Source: Akkermansia muciniphila (GTDB taxonomy: Bacteria > Verrucomicrobiota > Verrucomicrobiia > Verrucomicrobiales > Akkermansiaceae). From it: DNA of 64,000 nucleotides. Shown in pieces: positions 16,492 through 28,654 of the stretch (positions are counted from its first letter, which is position 1; each line of letters starts with the position of its first letter). The stretch is from assembly GCA_945879075.1 (NCBI GenBank), contig CAMCUY010000002.1:1-64000 (forward strand), read 5' to 3'. The translations under genes and the position numbers were made by a program. A model generated the notes under the pieces. That model had not been told where the DNA came from. It did not search any database and was given only the letters and a program-made list of their open reading frames with translations.

Positions 16492-17778
16492 ATGGAACTG
16501 CAGCAGAAACTCGAAATCCTCGCCGACGCGGCCAAGTATGACGCCTCGTGCGCGAGCAGCGGCGCGGCGCGGAAGGATTCGCGCGGCAGCGCCGGCGTGG
16601 GCTCCACAGGCGGTGCGGGCATCTGTCATTCGTATGCGCCGGATGGACGCTGCATTTCGCTGCTGAAGGTGCTGCTCACTAACGCGTGCCTTTACGACTG
16701 CCTCTACTGCATCAACCGGCGCTCGAGCAATGTGCAGCGTGCGCGCTTCACGCCGGACGAAGTGGTCCGGCTCACGCTCGATTTCTACAAACGCAACTAC
16801 ATCGAGGGGCTGTTCCTCAGCAGTGGCATCATCCGCTGCGCAGACTACACGATGGAGCTGGTCATCGAAGTCGCGCGGAAGCTGCGCGAGGAACATCACT
16901 TTCGCGGCTACATCCACCTCAAGACGATTCCCGAGGCGTCGCCGGCACTCATTGAGATGGCGGGACGTTATGCAGACCGCATCAGCATCAATATCGAGCT
17001 GCCCACGCAGCAGGGACTCGCGAAACTCGCGCCGGAAAAGAATCTCGCACGCACGCAGGAAGCGATGGGTCACATCCGCGAGAAAATCGACGAGCGCCAC
17101 GCAGAAAAGCGGAAGCCGGACGCGCCGAAGCCGCCGCCGTTCGCGACCGGGCAGAGCACGCAGATGCTCGTCGGCGCGGATGATTCCACGGACGCGGTCA
17201 TCCTGCGGCGTGCGGATATGCTCTACGGCGCTTACCGTCTGCGGCGCGTGTATTACTCTGGGTTCAGCCCGATTCCAGAGCCGTCGTCGCTGTTGCCCAT
17301 CAAGCCGCCGCCGCTCGTGCGCGAGCACCGGCTTTATCAGGCGGACTGGCTGCTGCGTTTCTACGGCTTCAAGGTGAATGAAATCGCCACCGAAGCCGCG
17401 CCGAATCTCGACCTGCAGCTCGACCCCAAGCTCGCGTGGGCGCTGCGCAACCGCGCCATTTTCCCCGCCGACATCAACAAGGCCTCGCGCGAAATCCTGC
17501 TCCGCGTGCCGGGGCTCGGTGTGCGCAATGTGGAGCGCATCCTCCGCGCGCGCCGCTACACGCAACTGCGGCTCGCCGACCTGCTGCGCCTGCGCGTGCC
17601 GATGAAAAAAGTGCTGCCGTTCATTATCGCCGCGGACCACACACCGGCGCGGCTCGGACTGGATGATGAGGCGCTGCGTGCGCGCTTCCTGCCGCCGCCG
17701 CGTCAGGCGGAACTGAACTTCGACGCGCCGTCGCCCGTCGCCGGCAACATCGATTCCGTGCGCTCGGGCGAGCTCTAG
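16492..17778 (+). CDS. Putative DNA modification/repair radical SAM protein (TIGR03916 type)
   Basis: The protein has 428 residues. The radical-SAM cluster motif is CLYDCLYC (CxxxCxxC), preceded by LLKVLLTNA and a Gly/Ala/Ser-rich N-terminal loop with ICHSYAPDGRCISLLK. EGLFLSSGII and HLKTIPEASP follow. The C-terminal region has LRVPGLGVRNVERILRAR, a helix-hairpin-helix DNA-binding motif, and conserved basic residues. This is the architecture of the family annotated as 'putative DNA modification/repair radical SAM protein', which is genetically linked with TIGR03915/uracil-glycosylase proteins. Here that partner begins 2 bp after the stop, so the two are clearly an operon. The reaction is unknown. 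Many CGC/GCG codons and a very high GC third position mark this cassette off from its neighbours. Confidence 0.9.
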   Translation: MELQQKLEILADAAKYDASCASSGAARKDSRGSAGVGSTGGAGICHSYAPDGRCISLLKVLLTNACLYDCLYCINRRSSNVQRARFTPDEVVRLTLDFYKRNYIEGLFLSSGIIRCADYTMELVIEVARKLREEHHFRGYIHLKTIPEASPALIEMAGRYADRISINIELPTQQGLAKLAPEKNLARTQEAMGHIREKIDERHAEKRKPDAPKPPPFATGQSTQMLVGADDSTDAVILRRADMLYGAYRLRRVYYSGFSPIPEPSSLLPIKPPPLVREHRLYQADWLLRFYGFKVNEIATEAAPNLDLQLDPKLAWALRNRAIFPADINKASREILLRVPGLGVRNVERILRARRYTQLRLADLLRLRVPMKKVLPFIIAADHTPARLGLDDEALRARFLPPPRQAELNFDAPSPVAGNIDSVRSGEL

Positions 17779-17780
17779 TT

Positions 17781-18650
17781 ATGCACACCGTCGTCATCCA
17801 GCCCATCTTTGAGGAATGGCGCGATCGCGCCCGCGAATTGCTCGCGCTGCGCGTGCCGCCCGACGAAGTGCTGTGGTCCGCCGACGCGCAGGAGCCCGGT
17901 CTTTTCGCTACGACGCTAGATTCCTCGCGGCGCGGCGCGGTGCCGAAAGTTCCGCCCGCATTTCTCGACATGGCCCGCAGCGTCGCCGCGCACACCGACG
18001 CGCGGCGATGGGGCGTGCTTTATCGCCTGCTGTGGCGGCTCACGCACGGTGGCGAACGCCATCTTCTCGCGGTGGCCACCGACCGCGACGTGCGCCAGAT
18101 CGCGCAATGGTGCAAAGCCATCGGCCGCGACATCCACAAGATGCATGCGTTCGTCCGATTCCGCCTCGTGAGCCGCCACGAGGCCACGGGTCGCGAGCAG
18201 TTCGTCGCTTGGTTCGAGCCCGAGCACCGCACCTTGCGGCTGGCTGCTGGCTTTTTTGAAAAGCGATTCGCCGGCATGGACTGGTCGATTCTCACCCCGC
18301 ATGAATGCGCGCACTGGGACGGCGAAAAGCTCCACTTTACCCCCGGTGTCCTGCGCAGCGCGGCGCCAGACGACGACGCGCTCGACGATCTCTGGCGCAC
18401 TTACTACCGCAGCATCTTCAACCCCGCGCGGCTCAAAGTGCGCGCGATGCAGTCCGAGATGCCGAAGAAATATTGGAAGAATCTCCCCGAAGCGCCGCTC
18501 ATTGCTGAGTTGATTTCCGGAAGCACCGGACGCGTGGAGAAGATGCTTCAAGCCGAGGAACGCCCCGCCAAACCCGCGCCGAAGAATGCGTATCTCGACT
18601 TGCTCAAAAGGTTGAACGAACAACAAGCCCCCGCCTCGAAGGAACCATGA
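17781..18650 (+). CDS. TIGR03915-type DNA metabolism protein without the glycosylase domain
   Basis: The protein has 289 residues. The family core covers residues ~1-250: [23 protein letters not shown], a helical middle ([25 protein letters not shown]), then [20 protein letters not shown] and [18 protein letters not shown]. The last ~40 residues are a Pro/Lys-rich tail ending in a helix. Many members carry a fused uracil-DNA glycosylase after this core; here translation stops before any UDG motif, so this is the stand-alone form. The adjacent radical-SAM gene (2-bp gap) and DUF2256 gene (4-bp ATGA overlap) show translational coupling. Its role with the radical-SAM partner in DNA repair or modification is inferred only from gene linkage. 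Confidence 0.88.
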   Translation: MHTVVIQPIFEEWRDRARELLALRVPPDEVLWSADAQEPGLFATTLDSSRRGAVPKVPPAFLDMARSVAAHTDARRWGVLYRLLWRLTHGGERHLLAVATDRDVRQIAQWCKAIGRDIHKMHAFVRFRLVSRHEATGREQFVAWFEPEHRTLRLAAGFFEKRFAGMDWSILTPHECAHWDGEKLHFTPGVLRSAAPDDDALDDLWRTYYRSIFNPARLKVRAMQSEMPKKYWKNLPEAPLIAELISGSTGRVEKMLQAEERPAKPAPKNAYLDLLKRLNEQQAPASKEP

Positions 18651-18802
18651 AAGGCTTGAAGAAACAGCACCTGCCTGAGAAGCTGTGCGCGGCCTGCGGA
18701 CGCCCTTTCACGTGGCGCAAGAAATGGGAGCGCGTGTGGGACGAGGTGAAATTTTGCAGCGACCGCTGCCGGATGATGAAAGGAAAGCCGCGGGCGGGGT
18801 GA
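18647..18802 (+). CDS. DUF2256 small zinc-ribbon-like protein (51 aa)
   Basis: Absent from the ORF track because of its size. Starts at the ATG overlapping the upstream stop (ATGA) and ends at TGA 18800-18802. Residues 5-45 read [20 protein letters not shown], then a Trp/Val stretch and [12 protein letters not shown], which is DUF2256 from end to end: two Cys pairs (CxxC and CxxxC) spaced to hold zinc, with basic residues around them. The family is often found near photolyase/cryptochrome or DNA-metabolism genes. The tight overlap indicates co-expression with the TIGR03915 protein. It may be a nucleic-acid-binding accessory factor; that is inference. Confidence 0.88.
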   Translation: MKGLKKQHLPEKLCAACGRPFTWRKKWERVWDEVKFCSDRCRMMKGKPRAG

Positions 18803-18879
18803 TTCTTTTTGCGAGGGCTGTTGCGAGCTCGTGCTTCCGTATTGGCTTCACTCCTCGCTTCGCGATCTTTGCGCCAGAT

Positions 18880-19560
18880 GACCATCTGAAGTACCCCCCG
18901 AGTTCAAGGCACAGGCCATTGAGTTGCTCGCCCCTAGGTAGACCCGTCGCGGAACTTGCCGAAGAACTCTGCATCAGCGCCAATCCCCTCTACTCTTGGA
19001 AAAGCAGCTCGCGTCCTGCGGCGCGAAAACGCCCTCCTCCGCCACGAAAACGACATTTTCAAAAAAGCCGCACTCATCCTCGGCAGCAAAACCCAGCGGA
19101 ATTACGCGCGATGATCGAGAGCATGCATCAACAAACCGGCCACTGCATCCGGCCCGTCTGCCAGGTTCTGGGCGTCGCGCCGCAGCTACGATCACGCCTC
19201 TGAGCCGACCTCATGCGCGCCGAGCTTGTTACAGACGCCCTCTAGCAAGCCCTCGGCACACCCCCCCATCTCACCCGGCCTGATCTTCCACAGCGGCCGT
19301 GGGAGCTAATACGGCAGCCGCGCGCACCGCCAGATACTGGAAGCTGGGGACATCCTCCAGAGCATGCCTGCCCGCGCCAATCCCTATCACAATGCTCCAA
19401 GGCGGCACCTTCGCCACCGAGGCCGACGCCCGCATCGAGATTTCCGACTTGATCCAATCCTACTAAAACCATTACCGCAAACACTCCGCTCTCGGCTACT
19501 TGGCCCCGGCCCACTTCGAGACTAAAAAGCAAACTAACAGCCAATTAAAGCTTGGTCCGG
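18880..19560 (+). mobile_element. Degenerate IS3-family insertion sequence
   Basis: Several frames together recover IS3 transposase pieces. From orfA: EFKAQAIELLA, then RPVAELAEELCISANPLYSW (helix-turn-helix), then LRRENALLRHENDIFKKAAL (leucine zipper and frameshift region). From orfB: ESMHQQTGHCIRPVCQVLGV near the start, FHSGRGS (the second Asp of DDE has become Gly), ILQSMPARANPYHN, and near the end HSALGYLAPAHFE. Stops, at least three frameshifts and deletions are present, and the first catalytic Asp region is missing, so it is dead. No clean inverted repeats or target duplication were found by eye. It lies just after the DUF2256 gene, at the boundary of the high-GC3 cassette. Confidence 0.8.
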
Positions 19561-19717
19561 AAATCAGCTGCACCTCAAATCAGTGTAGTCGGTGCTTGCC
19601 GCCTTCTTTTCCAGGTTGAAAAACAATCGCCATTTTTTAATTAAAAACTTATCGGTGATGGTTTCGTTCGCACTGGCGGGTGTCTTCATCCGGGAATCGC
19701 CTTGCCGGAGTCGGCTT

Positions 19718-20737
19718 TCAGAGCGGCAACAGGAAGCGTTTGACCGCCTCGCGTTTGAGCCGGAGTTCGCGCCATTCGTTGACGAGGCGGCTCGCTTCAA
19801 TGATCCCGCAACCTGCGGGCAGCATCAAGTTTCCGCCGTCCCACCCGATGCCGCGGATCGCGACGACGGCATCGAACCGACCTTGATCCCAAAGTCCGAA
19901 GGGTGCGCCGAATTGCGGCGGGCAACCGAGACGTTTCCGCCAACCGAGCAGGAGTGAAAGGGTTTCCGCCGTGCGCGGCAAGGGGCCGAGCGCCGGCGTG
20001 GGATGGAGCCGGCGGAGCAGGTCCTCGGCAGTCTGCGGCGATTGAAGATCGAGGCTGATGAGAGTCAGGAAATGCACAATCGATCCGAGGTCGAGGATTT
20101 CGCGGGCGCTGCGCTCGATGCGGCCGAGGTCGAGGAGCTTGGAGACGAGCGTCTGCGCGACGTATTCGTGCTCGCGGATTTCCTTTTCATCGACGGCGAA
20201 AACCTCGCGGTCCTCGCTGCGGGCGGTGCCGGCGAGCGCCATGGTTTCGAGCCGGTTGCCATGAAGCGAAAATAACAACTCGGGAGTCGCACCCGCAAAA
20301 CCGGTGTCCTGTTGGAGCCATCCATAGGAATGGAGCGGCGCGGCCTGGCGGGTCATCGCCGCCAGGATAGCGGGTCCGGGGGGGTGGCGTGCGGTGCCGG
20401 TCTCGGTGACCACCGGCACGGTTTTTTCAAAAACCCCGCCATGGATTGAAGACATGACTTCCTGGAAAATCACGGAAAACGGCGCGGCGTCCAGCGGAGT
20501 CCACTCGCAGTCGAGTGGCGGGACCTCTCGAAATCGCGCGGCCATTTCCGCGGTGGTCGTCCGCTCGACACGGCTCGGGGTCTTCCACGGCTTCGCATCT
20601 TCCAGCGCGAAATTCTGCACGTAAAACGCAACGCCTTCGGATGGCGGCGCGGCGGATTCCACGAAGGGACCGTGGCCGACTACCACGCTGCCGTCCCGCT
20701 TGGCCAGCCAGGCCATTGAGTCTGAAATGTTTTCCAT
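19718..20737 (-). CDS. menF: Isochorismate synthase / chorismate-binding enzyme
   Basis: The protein has 339 residues. Converts chorismate to isochorismate, the entry to menaquinone (or a catecholate siderophore). The C-terminal two-thirds has the chorismate-binding core: SYGWLQQDTGFAGATPELLF, MALAGTARSED (Mg/chorismate site), DEKEIREHEYVAQTLV, then LHPTPALGPLPR and a C-terminal GCGIIEASRLVNEW with the conserved Glu. The first ~100 residues are poorly conserved, as is usual for MenF/EntC. No menD or other men gene is adjacent; it follows leuB by 41 bp on the same strand. MenF is favoured over EntC or salicylate synthase only because no siderophore genes are in view. Confidence 0.85.
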   Translation of the reverse strand: MENISDSMAWLAKRDGSVVVGHGPFVESAAPPSEGVAFYVQNFALEDAKPWKTPSRVERTTTAEMAARFREVPPLDCEWTPLDAAPFSVIFQEVMSSIHGGVFEKTVPVVTETGTARHPPGPAILAAMTRQAAPLHSYGWLQQDTGFAGATPELLFSLHGNRLETMALAGTARSEDREVFAVDEKEIREHEYVAQTLVSKLLDLGRIERSAREILDLGSIVHFLTLISLDLQSPQTAEDLLRRLHPTPALGPLPRTAETLSLLLGWRKRLGCPPQFGAPFGLWDQGRFDAVVAIRGIGWDGGNLMLPAGCGIIEASRLVNEWRELRLKREAVKRFLLPL

Positions 20738-20778
20738 GAAGCGCTGGGGAAAGGGCGGGCGCGACGCCCGCCTCGCTG

Positions 20779-23653
<2,875 letters not shown>

Positions 23654-23726
23654 CCGGGTTTGCCGGCATGGGTCAGGGATGGTGCCGGGCGCTTGCATCC
23701 ACCATGTTCGCCGGCGGATTTCATCT

Positions 23727-24791
23727 TCAGTCCGTGGTCGCCTTCGGCCTCACCAGCCATGAGGTGATCACGCCGGTCGCAAGAATGCCGAGAATCACAG
23801 CGAGAATGGTCAGGTTGAACGAGTCGCCGAGCCAGACCTTCAGCCACTTCGCGGCGAGCATCTTCACGCCGACCACTAGCAGGATCAGTGAGAGCGCGGG
23901 CTTGAGATAGCGGAACTGCGAGATCATCCCGGCGAGCGCGAAATACAGCGAGCGCAGGCCGAGGATGGCGAAGACGTTGCTGGTGAAAACCAGGAAGGGG
24001 TCCGCGGTGATCGAGAAAATCGCGGGGATGGAATCGACGGCGAAGATCAGGTCGGTCACCTCTACCAGCACGAGCGCCACGGCGAGGGGGGTGAGCAGCC
24101 ATTTGCCCTTGGGCGCGGCGTCCACCACGGGATCGGCCACGACGGCGGCGCCGGGTTCGGCGGTCTCGTGGGAATTCCGGCTGCCGGCCTTCACCAGGAA
24201 ATGCTGGCCGTGATAGTTGCGGGTGATCGGGAAATGCTTTTGCAGCCAGCGGACGAGCAGGTTGTTTTCGGGGTGCTCCTCCTTTTCCTTCATGAACAGC
24301 ATTTTCAGTGCGGTGAGGATCAGGAACGCGCCGAACACATAGAGCACCCAGTGGAAATTGTGCACCAGCGCGGAGCCCACGCCGATCATCGCGCCGCGCA
24401 TCACCAGTGCGCCGAGGATGCCCCAGAACAAGACCCGGTGCTGGTAGCGCGCCGGCACCGCGAGCGAGCCGAAGACCATCGCGATGACGAAGATGTTGTC
24501 GACGCTCAAGGACTTCTCCACCACGTAGCCGGTGAGATATTTGGTGGAGGCGAGTTTGCCGTTGTTGATCAGCCCGTCCACGCTGTCGGGTGTCAGGCCA
24601 AGCCCGTACCAATGGCCGTCATAGGCGAAGTAAACCAGCACCGAAAACGACAGCCCGAGCGTGATCCACACCGCCGACCAGGCGATGGATTCCTTGAATC
24701 CGACGATGTGGGATTTCCGGTGAAACACGCCGAGATCCAGCGCGAGCATGACGAGAACGAAACCGATGAAGACAAGCCAGGGGACAATCAT
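23727..24791 (-). CDS. TerC family membrane protein, Alx type
   Basis: The protein has 354 residues and about nine membrane helices. The C-terminal half contains EVTDLIFAVDSIPAIFSITADPFLVFTSN, with the acidic intramembrane motifs typical of TerC, and the first half has VVEKSLSVDNIFVIAMVF, as in the redox/pH-switched Alx group (TIGR03718 type). A cytoplasmic loop (~205-235) is charged and Pro/Ala-rich. The family is linked to Mn2+ export/homeostasis and tellurium resistance. No yybP-ykoY manganese riboswitch could be seen in the short gap upstream. A second, shorter TerC protein lies at 33.8 kb. Confidence 0.9.
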   Translation of the reverse strand: MIVPWLVFIGFVLVMLALDLGVFHRKSHIVGFKESIAWSAVWITLGLSFSVLVYFAYDGHWYGLGLTPDSVDGLINNGKLASTKYLTGYVVEKSLSVDNIFVIAMVFGSLAVPARYQHRVLFWGILGALVMRGAMIGVGSALVHNFHWVLYVFGAFLILTALKMLFMKEKEEHPENNLLVRWLQKHFPITRNYHGQHFLVKAGSRNSHETAEPGAAVVADPVVDAAPKGKWLLTPLAVALVLVEVTDLIFAVDSIPAIFSITADPFLVFTSNVFAILGLRSLYFALAGMISQFRYLKPALSLILLVVGVKMLAAKWLKVWLGDSFNLTILAVILGILATGVITSWLVRPKATTD

Positions 24792-24859
24792 GCGGCTAGG
24801 TTGCCGGCGGACCGCGGCGGATGGCGAGTGGAAAGCCGTCTGGAAATTCCACCGGACGC

Positions 24860-25319
24860 CTATTTCAGGAAGGCTTCGATGAGTTCCTCGATGACCTCGT
24901 CGCCCATCGGTTGGACTTCGCCGAGCAAGCGGCTGAGGATGACGGCCTCGGCGGTGGATTCGAGGACTTCGAGGCGGTCGAAGGCGTCGAGGATGGTCCT
25001 GACTAACACCAGCGCGCAGTCGTTCTCGATGAGCGCGATGGGAAACTCCGGGGTCATGGCTTCCCCGATTTTTTCCGGGGCGTCATAGACCCACGACAAC
25101 GGCAGGTCGGCCACGTCGCGGAGGAAGATGTAGCACTCCAGGATGGTGCGGGTGTCGAGGCGGGCGGCGGAGGCGGAGAATGCGGTGGCGTTGACCGGCG
25201 TGGCGTTGACGATGGCGCCGATCTCCGGATGTTTCCGGTAGATGAGCTGGTGGAGATGGTAGGCTTGGCTGGGCCATCGCCTGGACCAGTCGCTAGGCGG
25301 GGTGGGTGATGTCTCGCAT
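24860..25319 (-). pseudogene. Class II aldolase/adducin-type protein, internally deleted
   Basis: From the ATG at 25319 the frame reads MRDITHPA and stops, a typical N-terminus of the family. A second frame then carries the C-terminal half: LHQLIYRKHPEIGAIVNATP, DLPLSWVYDAPEKIGEA, EFPIALIENDCALVLVRT and FDRLEVLESTAEAVIL. The ~80-100 residues between, with TTTSGGNLS and the first zinc histidines, are missing, and the remaining HxH-type positions are altered (NATP where HAHP is usual). It was probably a sugar-phosphate aldolase or related enzyme. The tracked 162-codon ORF joins a spurious N-terminus to this half. It follows the 100-aa orphan gene by 3 bp, so it was probably once co-transcribed with it. 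Confidence 0.65.
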
Positions 25320-25322
25320 GGT

Positions 25323-25625
25323 TTAATCGAGTGGAAATTCCCCGTCACCGTCGATGCCGAGCCAGCCGAGGCGGCCGAAGGCGCGGTAGAGCGAGGTGAC
25401 CGGCTCGCCCTCTTCCTCGCCCTCGCCGTGTTCGAAGGTGGCGGTGCTGCTGAGGCCGTGGTTGCACTCGATGCTGATGACGGTGGTGTAGCTGTCCAGA
25501 TAGATCCAGTCGCCCCAGGCCTTGGCTTCGTGGCGGGGCTCGAAGTGCTCCTTGCGCAGCGAGGCGAGGATCTCGGCGATGGTGCTGGGAGCGGCGGAGT
25601 CAGGGAGTTTGATGAGTGTTTCCAT
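25323..25625 (-). CDS. Hypothetical protein (100 aa)
   Basis: I do not recognise the family. The protein is acidic, with a predicted alpha/beta pattern: a helix STIAEILASLRKEHFEP, strands DWIYLDSYTTVISIECNHGL, an acidic stretch EHGEGEEEGEPV, and an aromatic end YRAFGRLGWLGIDGDGEFPL. There is no signal peptide or membrane segment. It lies between the ABC exporter (32-bp gap) and the decayed aldolase on the same strand. Composition matches the neighbouring genes and the start is well placed, so it is probably real. Confidence 0.6.
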   Translation of the reverse strand: METLIKLPDSAAPSTIAEILASLRKEHFEPRHEAKAWGDWIYLDSYTTVISIECNHGLSSTATFEHGEGEEEGEPVTSLYRAFGRLGWLGIDGDGEFPLD

Positions 25626-25657
25626 GTGAGCTTCGTTGGGTGTAAGATTTGGCCTTT

Positions 25658-27394
25658 TCAGGCGTCGGGTCGAGGATCGTTAGCGAAAGTGGCTTCGCAC
25701 AGTCTGGCGTATGCGCCGCCATGCGCGAGGAGATCGGCGTGGGTGCCTTGTTCGATAAGTTTACCGTGGTGGAGGACGCAAATGCGGTCTGCCTTCTGCA
25801 CGGTGGAGAGGCGGTGTGCAATGACAAAGCAGGTGCGATCCGAGCGGAGGTTTTCTAGCGCTTGTTGGACAAGGCGTTCGGTGGTGTTGTCGAGGGCGGA
25901 GGTGGCTTCGTCGAGGAGCAGCAAGGGGGGATTTTTCAACAGCGCGCGGGCGATGGAGAGGCGTTGTTTCTCACCGCCGGAAAAGCGGCTGCCGCGCTCG
26001 CCGGCGAGGGTGTCGAGGCCCTCAGGGGTGGCGCGGACGAAGGCGGCGGCGTTGGCGGCTTCGAGGGCGGACCAGAGTTCCTGGTCGCTGGCGTCGTGTT
26101 TGGCGAGCAGGAGGTTCTCGCGGAGACTGGTGTTGAAAAGGAAGCTTTCCTGGGTGACGTAGCCGAGTTGGTCGCGCAGCCATTCCTTGGAAACCCCAGC
26201 CAGCGGCACGCCGTCGATGAGGATGCGGCCGGCGGTGGGTTCGTAAAAGCGGGTGAGCAGGTTGAGGACTGTGGACTTGCCGGCCCCGGTGGCGCCGACC
26301 AAGGCGATGGTCTCGCCGGGCTGCACCTCGAGGGTTAGCCCGTTGATGACTGGGGCTTGGTCGGCGTAGGTGAAGGAGACGTTTTCAAAACGCAGGTGGC
26401 CGCAGAAGCCGGCGGGGCGATCGCCTTCGGTGAGGTGGGATTCGTCCGGGGTGTCGATGATGGCGAAGATCCGCTTGGCGGAAACTGAGCCGCGAGTGAA
26501 GGTCTGGGTGAGAGGATTGATGCGGGAAATGGGGTCGAAGAGGAATCCCCAGGCGACGAGGAAGGCGATGACGATACCGGGTGATAGATTTCCCTGGAGT
26601 GTCCACCAGGCACCGAAGGCGACCATCAGGATGATGCCGGACTCGGCGATGAGAGAGACGCCGGGCCAGACGACGGCCTGGCCGCGCATGACGGTCATGT
26701 GGCGTTCCCCGACCTCGCGGGAGGCCTTGTCGAAGGTTTCGAGGGCCTTTGGCTCGACGGTGTAGGCCTTGATCTGGCGGATGCCTGATAGATTGTCGTG
26801 AAGAATGGCGTTGAGGGCGGAGGAGGCCTCGGAGGAAGCGCGCCAAAGCGGCTCGGAGCGGCGCGCCCACCAGGTGGTGATGAGGCCGATGACGGGCAGG
26901 GGAATCAAGGTCACCAGCGTGAGCTGCCACGAGTGATAGAGCATGTAGCCGATGATGATGACGAGCTGGAGGACGGCGGCGATGGCCTGGTCCACGCCCT
27001 CGATGATGACGCGGTCCATGGCGGGCACGTCGTCGGCGACGCGGGACATGATTTCGCCCGACGAGTTGGAATCGAACCATTTCACCGGCAGTCGCTGGAG
27101 TTTGTCGTAGAGCTCGACGCGGATGAGATGGGTGAGCTTGAGTTCCAGCGAATTGTTCAGATAGGTGCGGAGGGTGAAGAGTAGCTGGCGAACGAAGATG
27201 GCGCCGATGCCGAGGGCGGCGGTGGAGAGGATGAGATCGGGCCGGTTCTTGGCGATGATATCATCGATGAAGCGCATGGTGATGCCGGGCAAAACAAGGA
27301 CCAGAGCGGTGCAAAGAACCGCCATCAACAGGGAGAGCAAGCTCTGCGCGGGGAAGCGCACGGTGTGGCGGAGAATCCGTGCGAGGGTGGCCAT
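25658..27394 (-). CDS. ABC transporter, fused permease and ATPase (MsbA/lipid-exporter type)
   Basis: The protein has 578 residues, a half-transporter expected to homodimerise in the inner membrane. Six membrane helices span residues ~1-310, with the coupling region WFDSNSSGEIMSRVADDV. In the ATPase domain, Walker A is GATGAGKST, the Q-loop follows at YVTQESFLFN, the signature is RFSGGEKQRLSIARA, Walker B is LLLLDEATSALD, and the switch His lies in VIAHRLSTV. It resembles exporters of lipid A core or other lipids and drugs; the substrate is not determinable. It lies between galK (59-bp gap) and a small orphan on the same strand. Confidence 0.92.
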   Translation of the reverse strand: MATLARILRHTVRFPAQSLLSLLMAVLCTALVLVLPGITMRFIDDIIAKNRPDLILSTAALGIGAIFVRQLLFTLRTYLNNSLELKLTHLIRVELYDKLQRLPVKWFDSNSSGEIMSRVADDVPAMDRVIIEGVDQAIAAVLQLVIIIGYMLYHSWQLTLVTLIPLPVIGLITTWWARRSEPLWRASSEASSALNAILHDNLSGIRQIKAYTVEPKALETFDKASREVGERHMTVMRGQAVVWPGVSLIAESGIILMVAFGAWWTLQGNLSPGIVIAFLVAWGFLFDPISRINPLTQTFTRGSVSAKRIFAIIDTPDESHLTEGDRPAGFCGHLRFENVSFTYADQAPVINGLTLEVQPGETIALVGATGAGKSTVLNLLTRFYEPTAGRILIDGVPLAGVSKEWLRDQLGYVTQESFLFNTSLRENLLLAKHDASDQELWSALEAANAAAFVRATPEGLDTLAGERGSRFSGGEKQRLSIARALLKNPPLLLLDEATSALDNTTERLVQQALENLRSDRTCFVIAHRLSTVQKADRICVLHHGKLIEQGTHADLLAHGGAYARLCEATFANDPRPDA

Positions 27395-27453
27395 GCGCCA
27401 TGATGAACCGCTGGGCGGGGACTAGGGAAGGGGGAACTCGTGCGGTTGCGGGC

Positions 27454-28632
27454 TCACCCGACCAGATGCGCGCCTTGCGACGGGCGTGAGGCAAAGATCT
27501 GGGGCTTGATGCCGGTCGCCTTTTCGTATTCCACGCCAAGGGCGGCGGCGATTTCCGAGGCTTTGCGGGATTCGCAAAGGGTGACGGTGGATCCGCCGAA
27601 GCCACCGCCGGTCATGCGGGTGCCGATGACGCCGCCGTTGCGACCGATCTTGCGGGCGATCTCGACCATAATGTCGAGTTCTTTGCAGGAGACTTCGAAG
27701 TCGTCGCGAAGCGAGTCGTGGCTGGCGGCCATGAGCGGGCCGAGCGTTTCGAAATCGTTTCTGGCAAGCGCGGCGGCGGCGGCGATGGTGCGGGAAATTT
27801 CCCCGACGACGTGGCGGGAACGGCGGTTGACCGGTTCGCCGAGTTTCTCCCAGTTCGCATGCACGTCGGCGGCGGAGACGTCGCGCCAGGAGGCTTTACC
27901 GAGAATGGCGAGGCCGTCTTCGGTGTGCTTGCGGCGGGCGGCGTAGCCTCCGTCGGATAGCTCGTGGTTGACCATCGTGTTCGAGATCAGGACGGTGAGG
28001 TCGGGATTTTCGAAGGGGACGAGTTCGGGTTCGCCGGTCTTGCAGTCGATGAGGACGAGGCGGTTGGGCTTGCCGAAGGCGGAGGCGAACTGGTCCATGA
28101 TGCCGCAGGGCACGTGGGCGAAGTCGTGCTCGGCTTTCTGGCAGAGCAGGGCTTTTTCCTTGGTATCGAGAACGGTGTCCAGCAGGCCTTCAAGGAAGGT
28201 GGCGGTGGCGCATTCGAGCGCGGCGGAGGACGACAAGCCCGCGCCGCCGGGGATGGAGGAGAGGATGTAGGCGTGGAATCCGGGGATGTGGTGGCCGCGG
28301 TCCTGGAAGCCGCGGATGACGCCGCGCAGGTAGTTCGCCCACTTGGGCTCGCTGGTTTCCTGCGGTTGGGTGAGGTCGAGCGTGACGATTTCCTCGCTGA
28401 GCGCGGAGGTGATCCGGGCTTGCGAGGTGCCGTTAGCGCAGCCGGCGATGACGATGTAGCGGTCGATCGCGAAGGGCATGACGAAGCCGTCGCAGTAGTC
28501 GATGTGCTCGCCGATGAGGTTGACGCGGCCGGGTGCGGCCGCGGTGATGGTGGCCTTGGATTGCAAGCGGTCGGCGAGTCCGGCGGCGGCGTCGGTTACG
28601 AGGTCACTGAGGTTTGGATTGATCTGGAGCAT
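27454..28632 (-). CDS. galK: Galactokinase
   Basis: Phosphorylates alpha-D-galactose in the Leloir pathway. The start at 28632 (MLQINPNLSDLVTDAA) gives 392 residues; the 29 extra codons in the track overlap mdoH. GHMP-kinase motifs: GRVNLIGEHIDYCDGFVMP (galactokinase signature), GGAGLSSSAALECA (ATP loop), and RMTGGGFGGSTVTL near the C-terminus; the catalytic Asp is in CGIMDQFASAFG. The rest of the Leloir genes are not present, though a galM scrap lies at 4 kb. It is 22 bp downstream of mdoH and may be co-transcribed with the glucan operon. Confidence 0.94.
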   Translation of the reverse strand: MLQINPNLSDLVTDAAAGLADRLQSKATITAAAPGRVNLIGEHIDYCDGFVMPFAIDRYIVIAGCANGTSQARITSALSEEIVTLDLTQPQETSEPKWANYLRGVIRGFQDRGHHIPGFHAYILSSIPGGAGLSSSAALECATATFLEGLLDTVLDTKEKALLCQKAEHDFAHVPCGIMDQFASAFGKPNRLVLIDCKTGEPELVPFENPDLTVLISNTMVNHELSDGGYAARRKHTEDGLAILGKASWRDVSAADVHANWEKLGEPVNRRSRHVVGEISRTIAAAAALARNDFETLGPLMAASHDSLRDDFEVSCKELDIMVEIARKIGRNGGVIGTRMTGGGFGGSTVTLCESRKASEIAAALGVEYEKATGIKPQIFASRPSQGAHLVG

Positions 28633-28654
28633 GGGATTTGGAGAGTTAGTTCGC

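Noticed and set aside
24792-24859. Manganese riboswitch ahead of the Alx-type terC
   Set aside because: The 68-bp gap is too short and lacks the conserved yybP-ykoY loop sequences.
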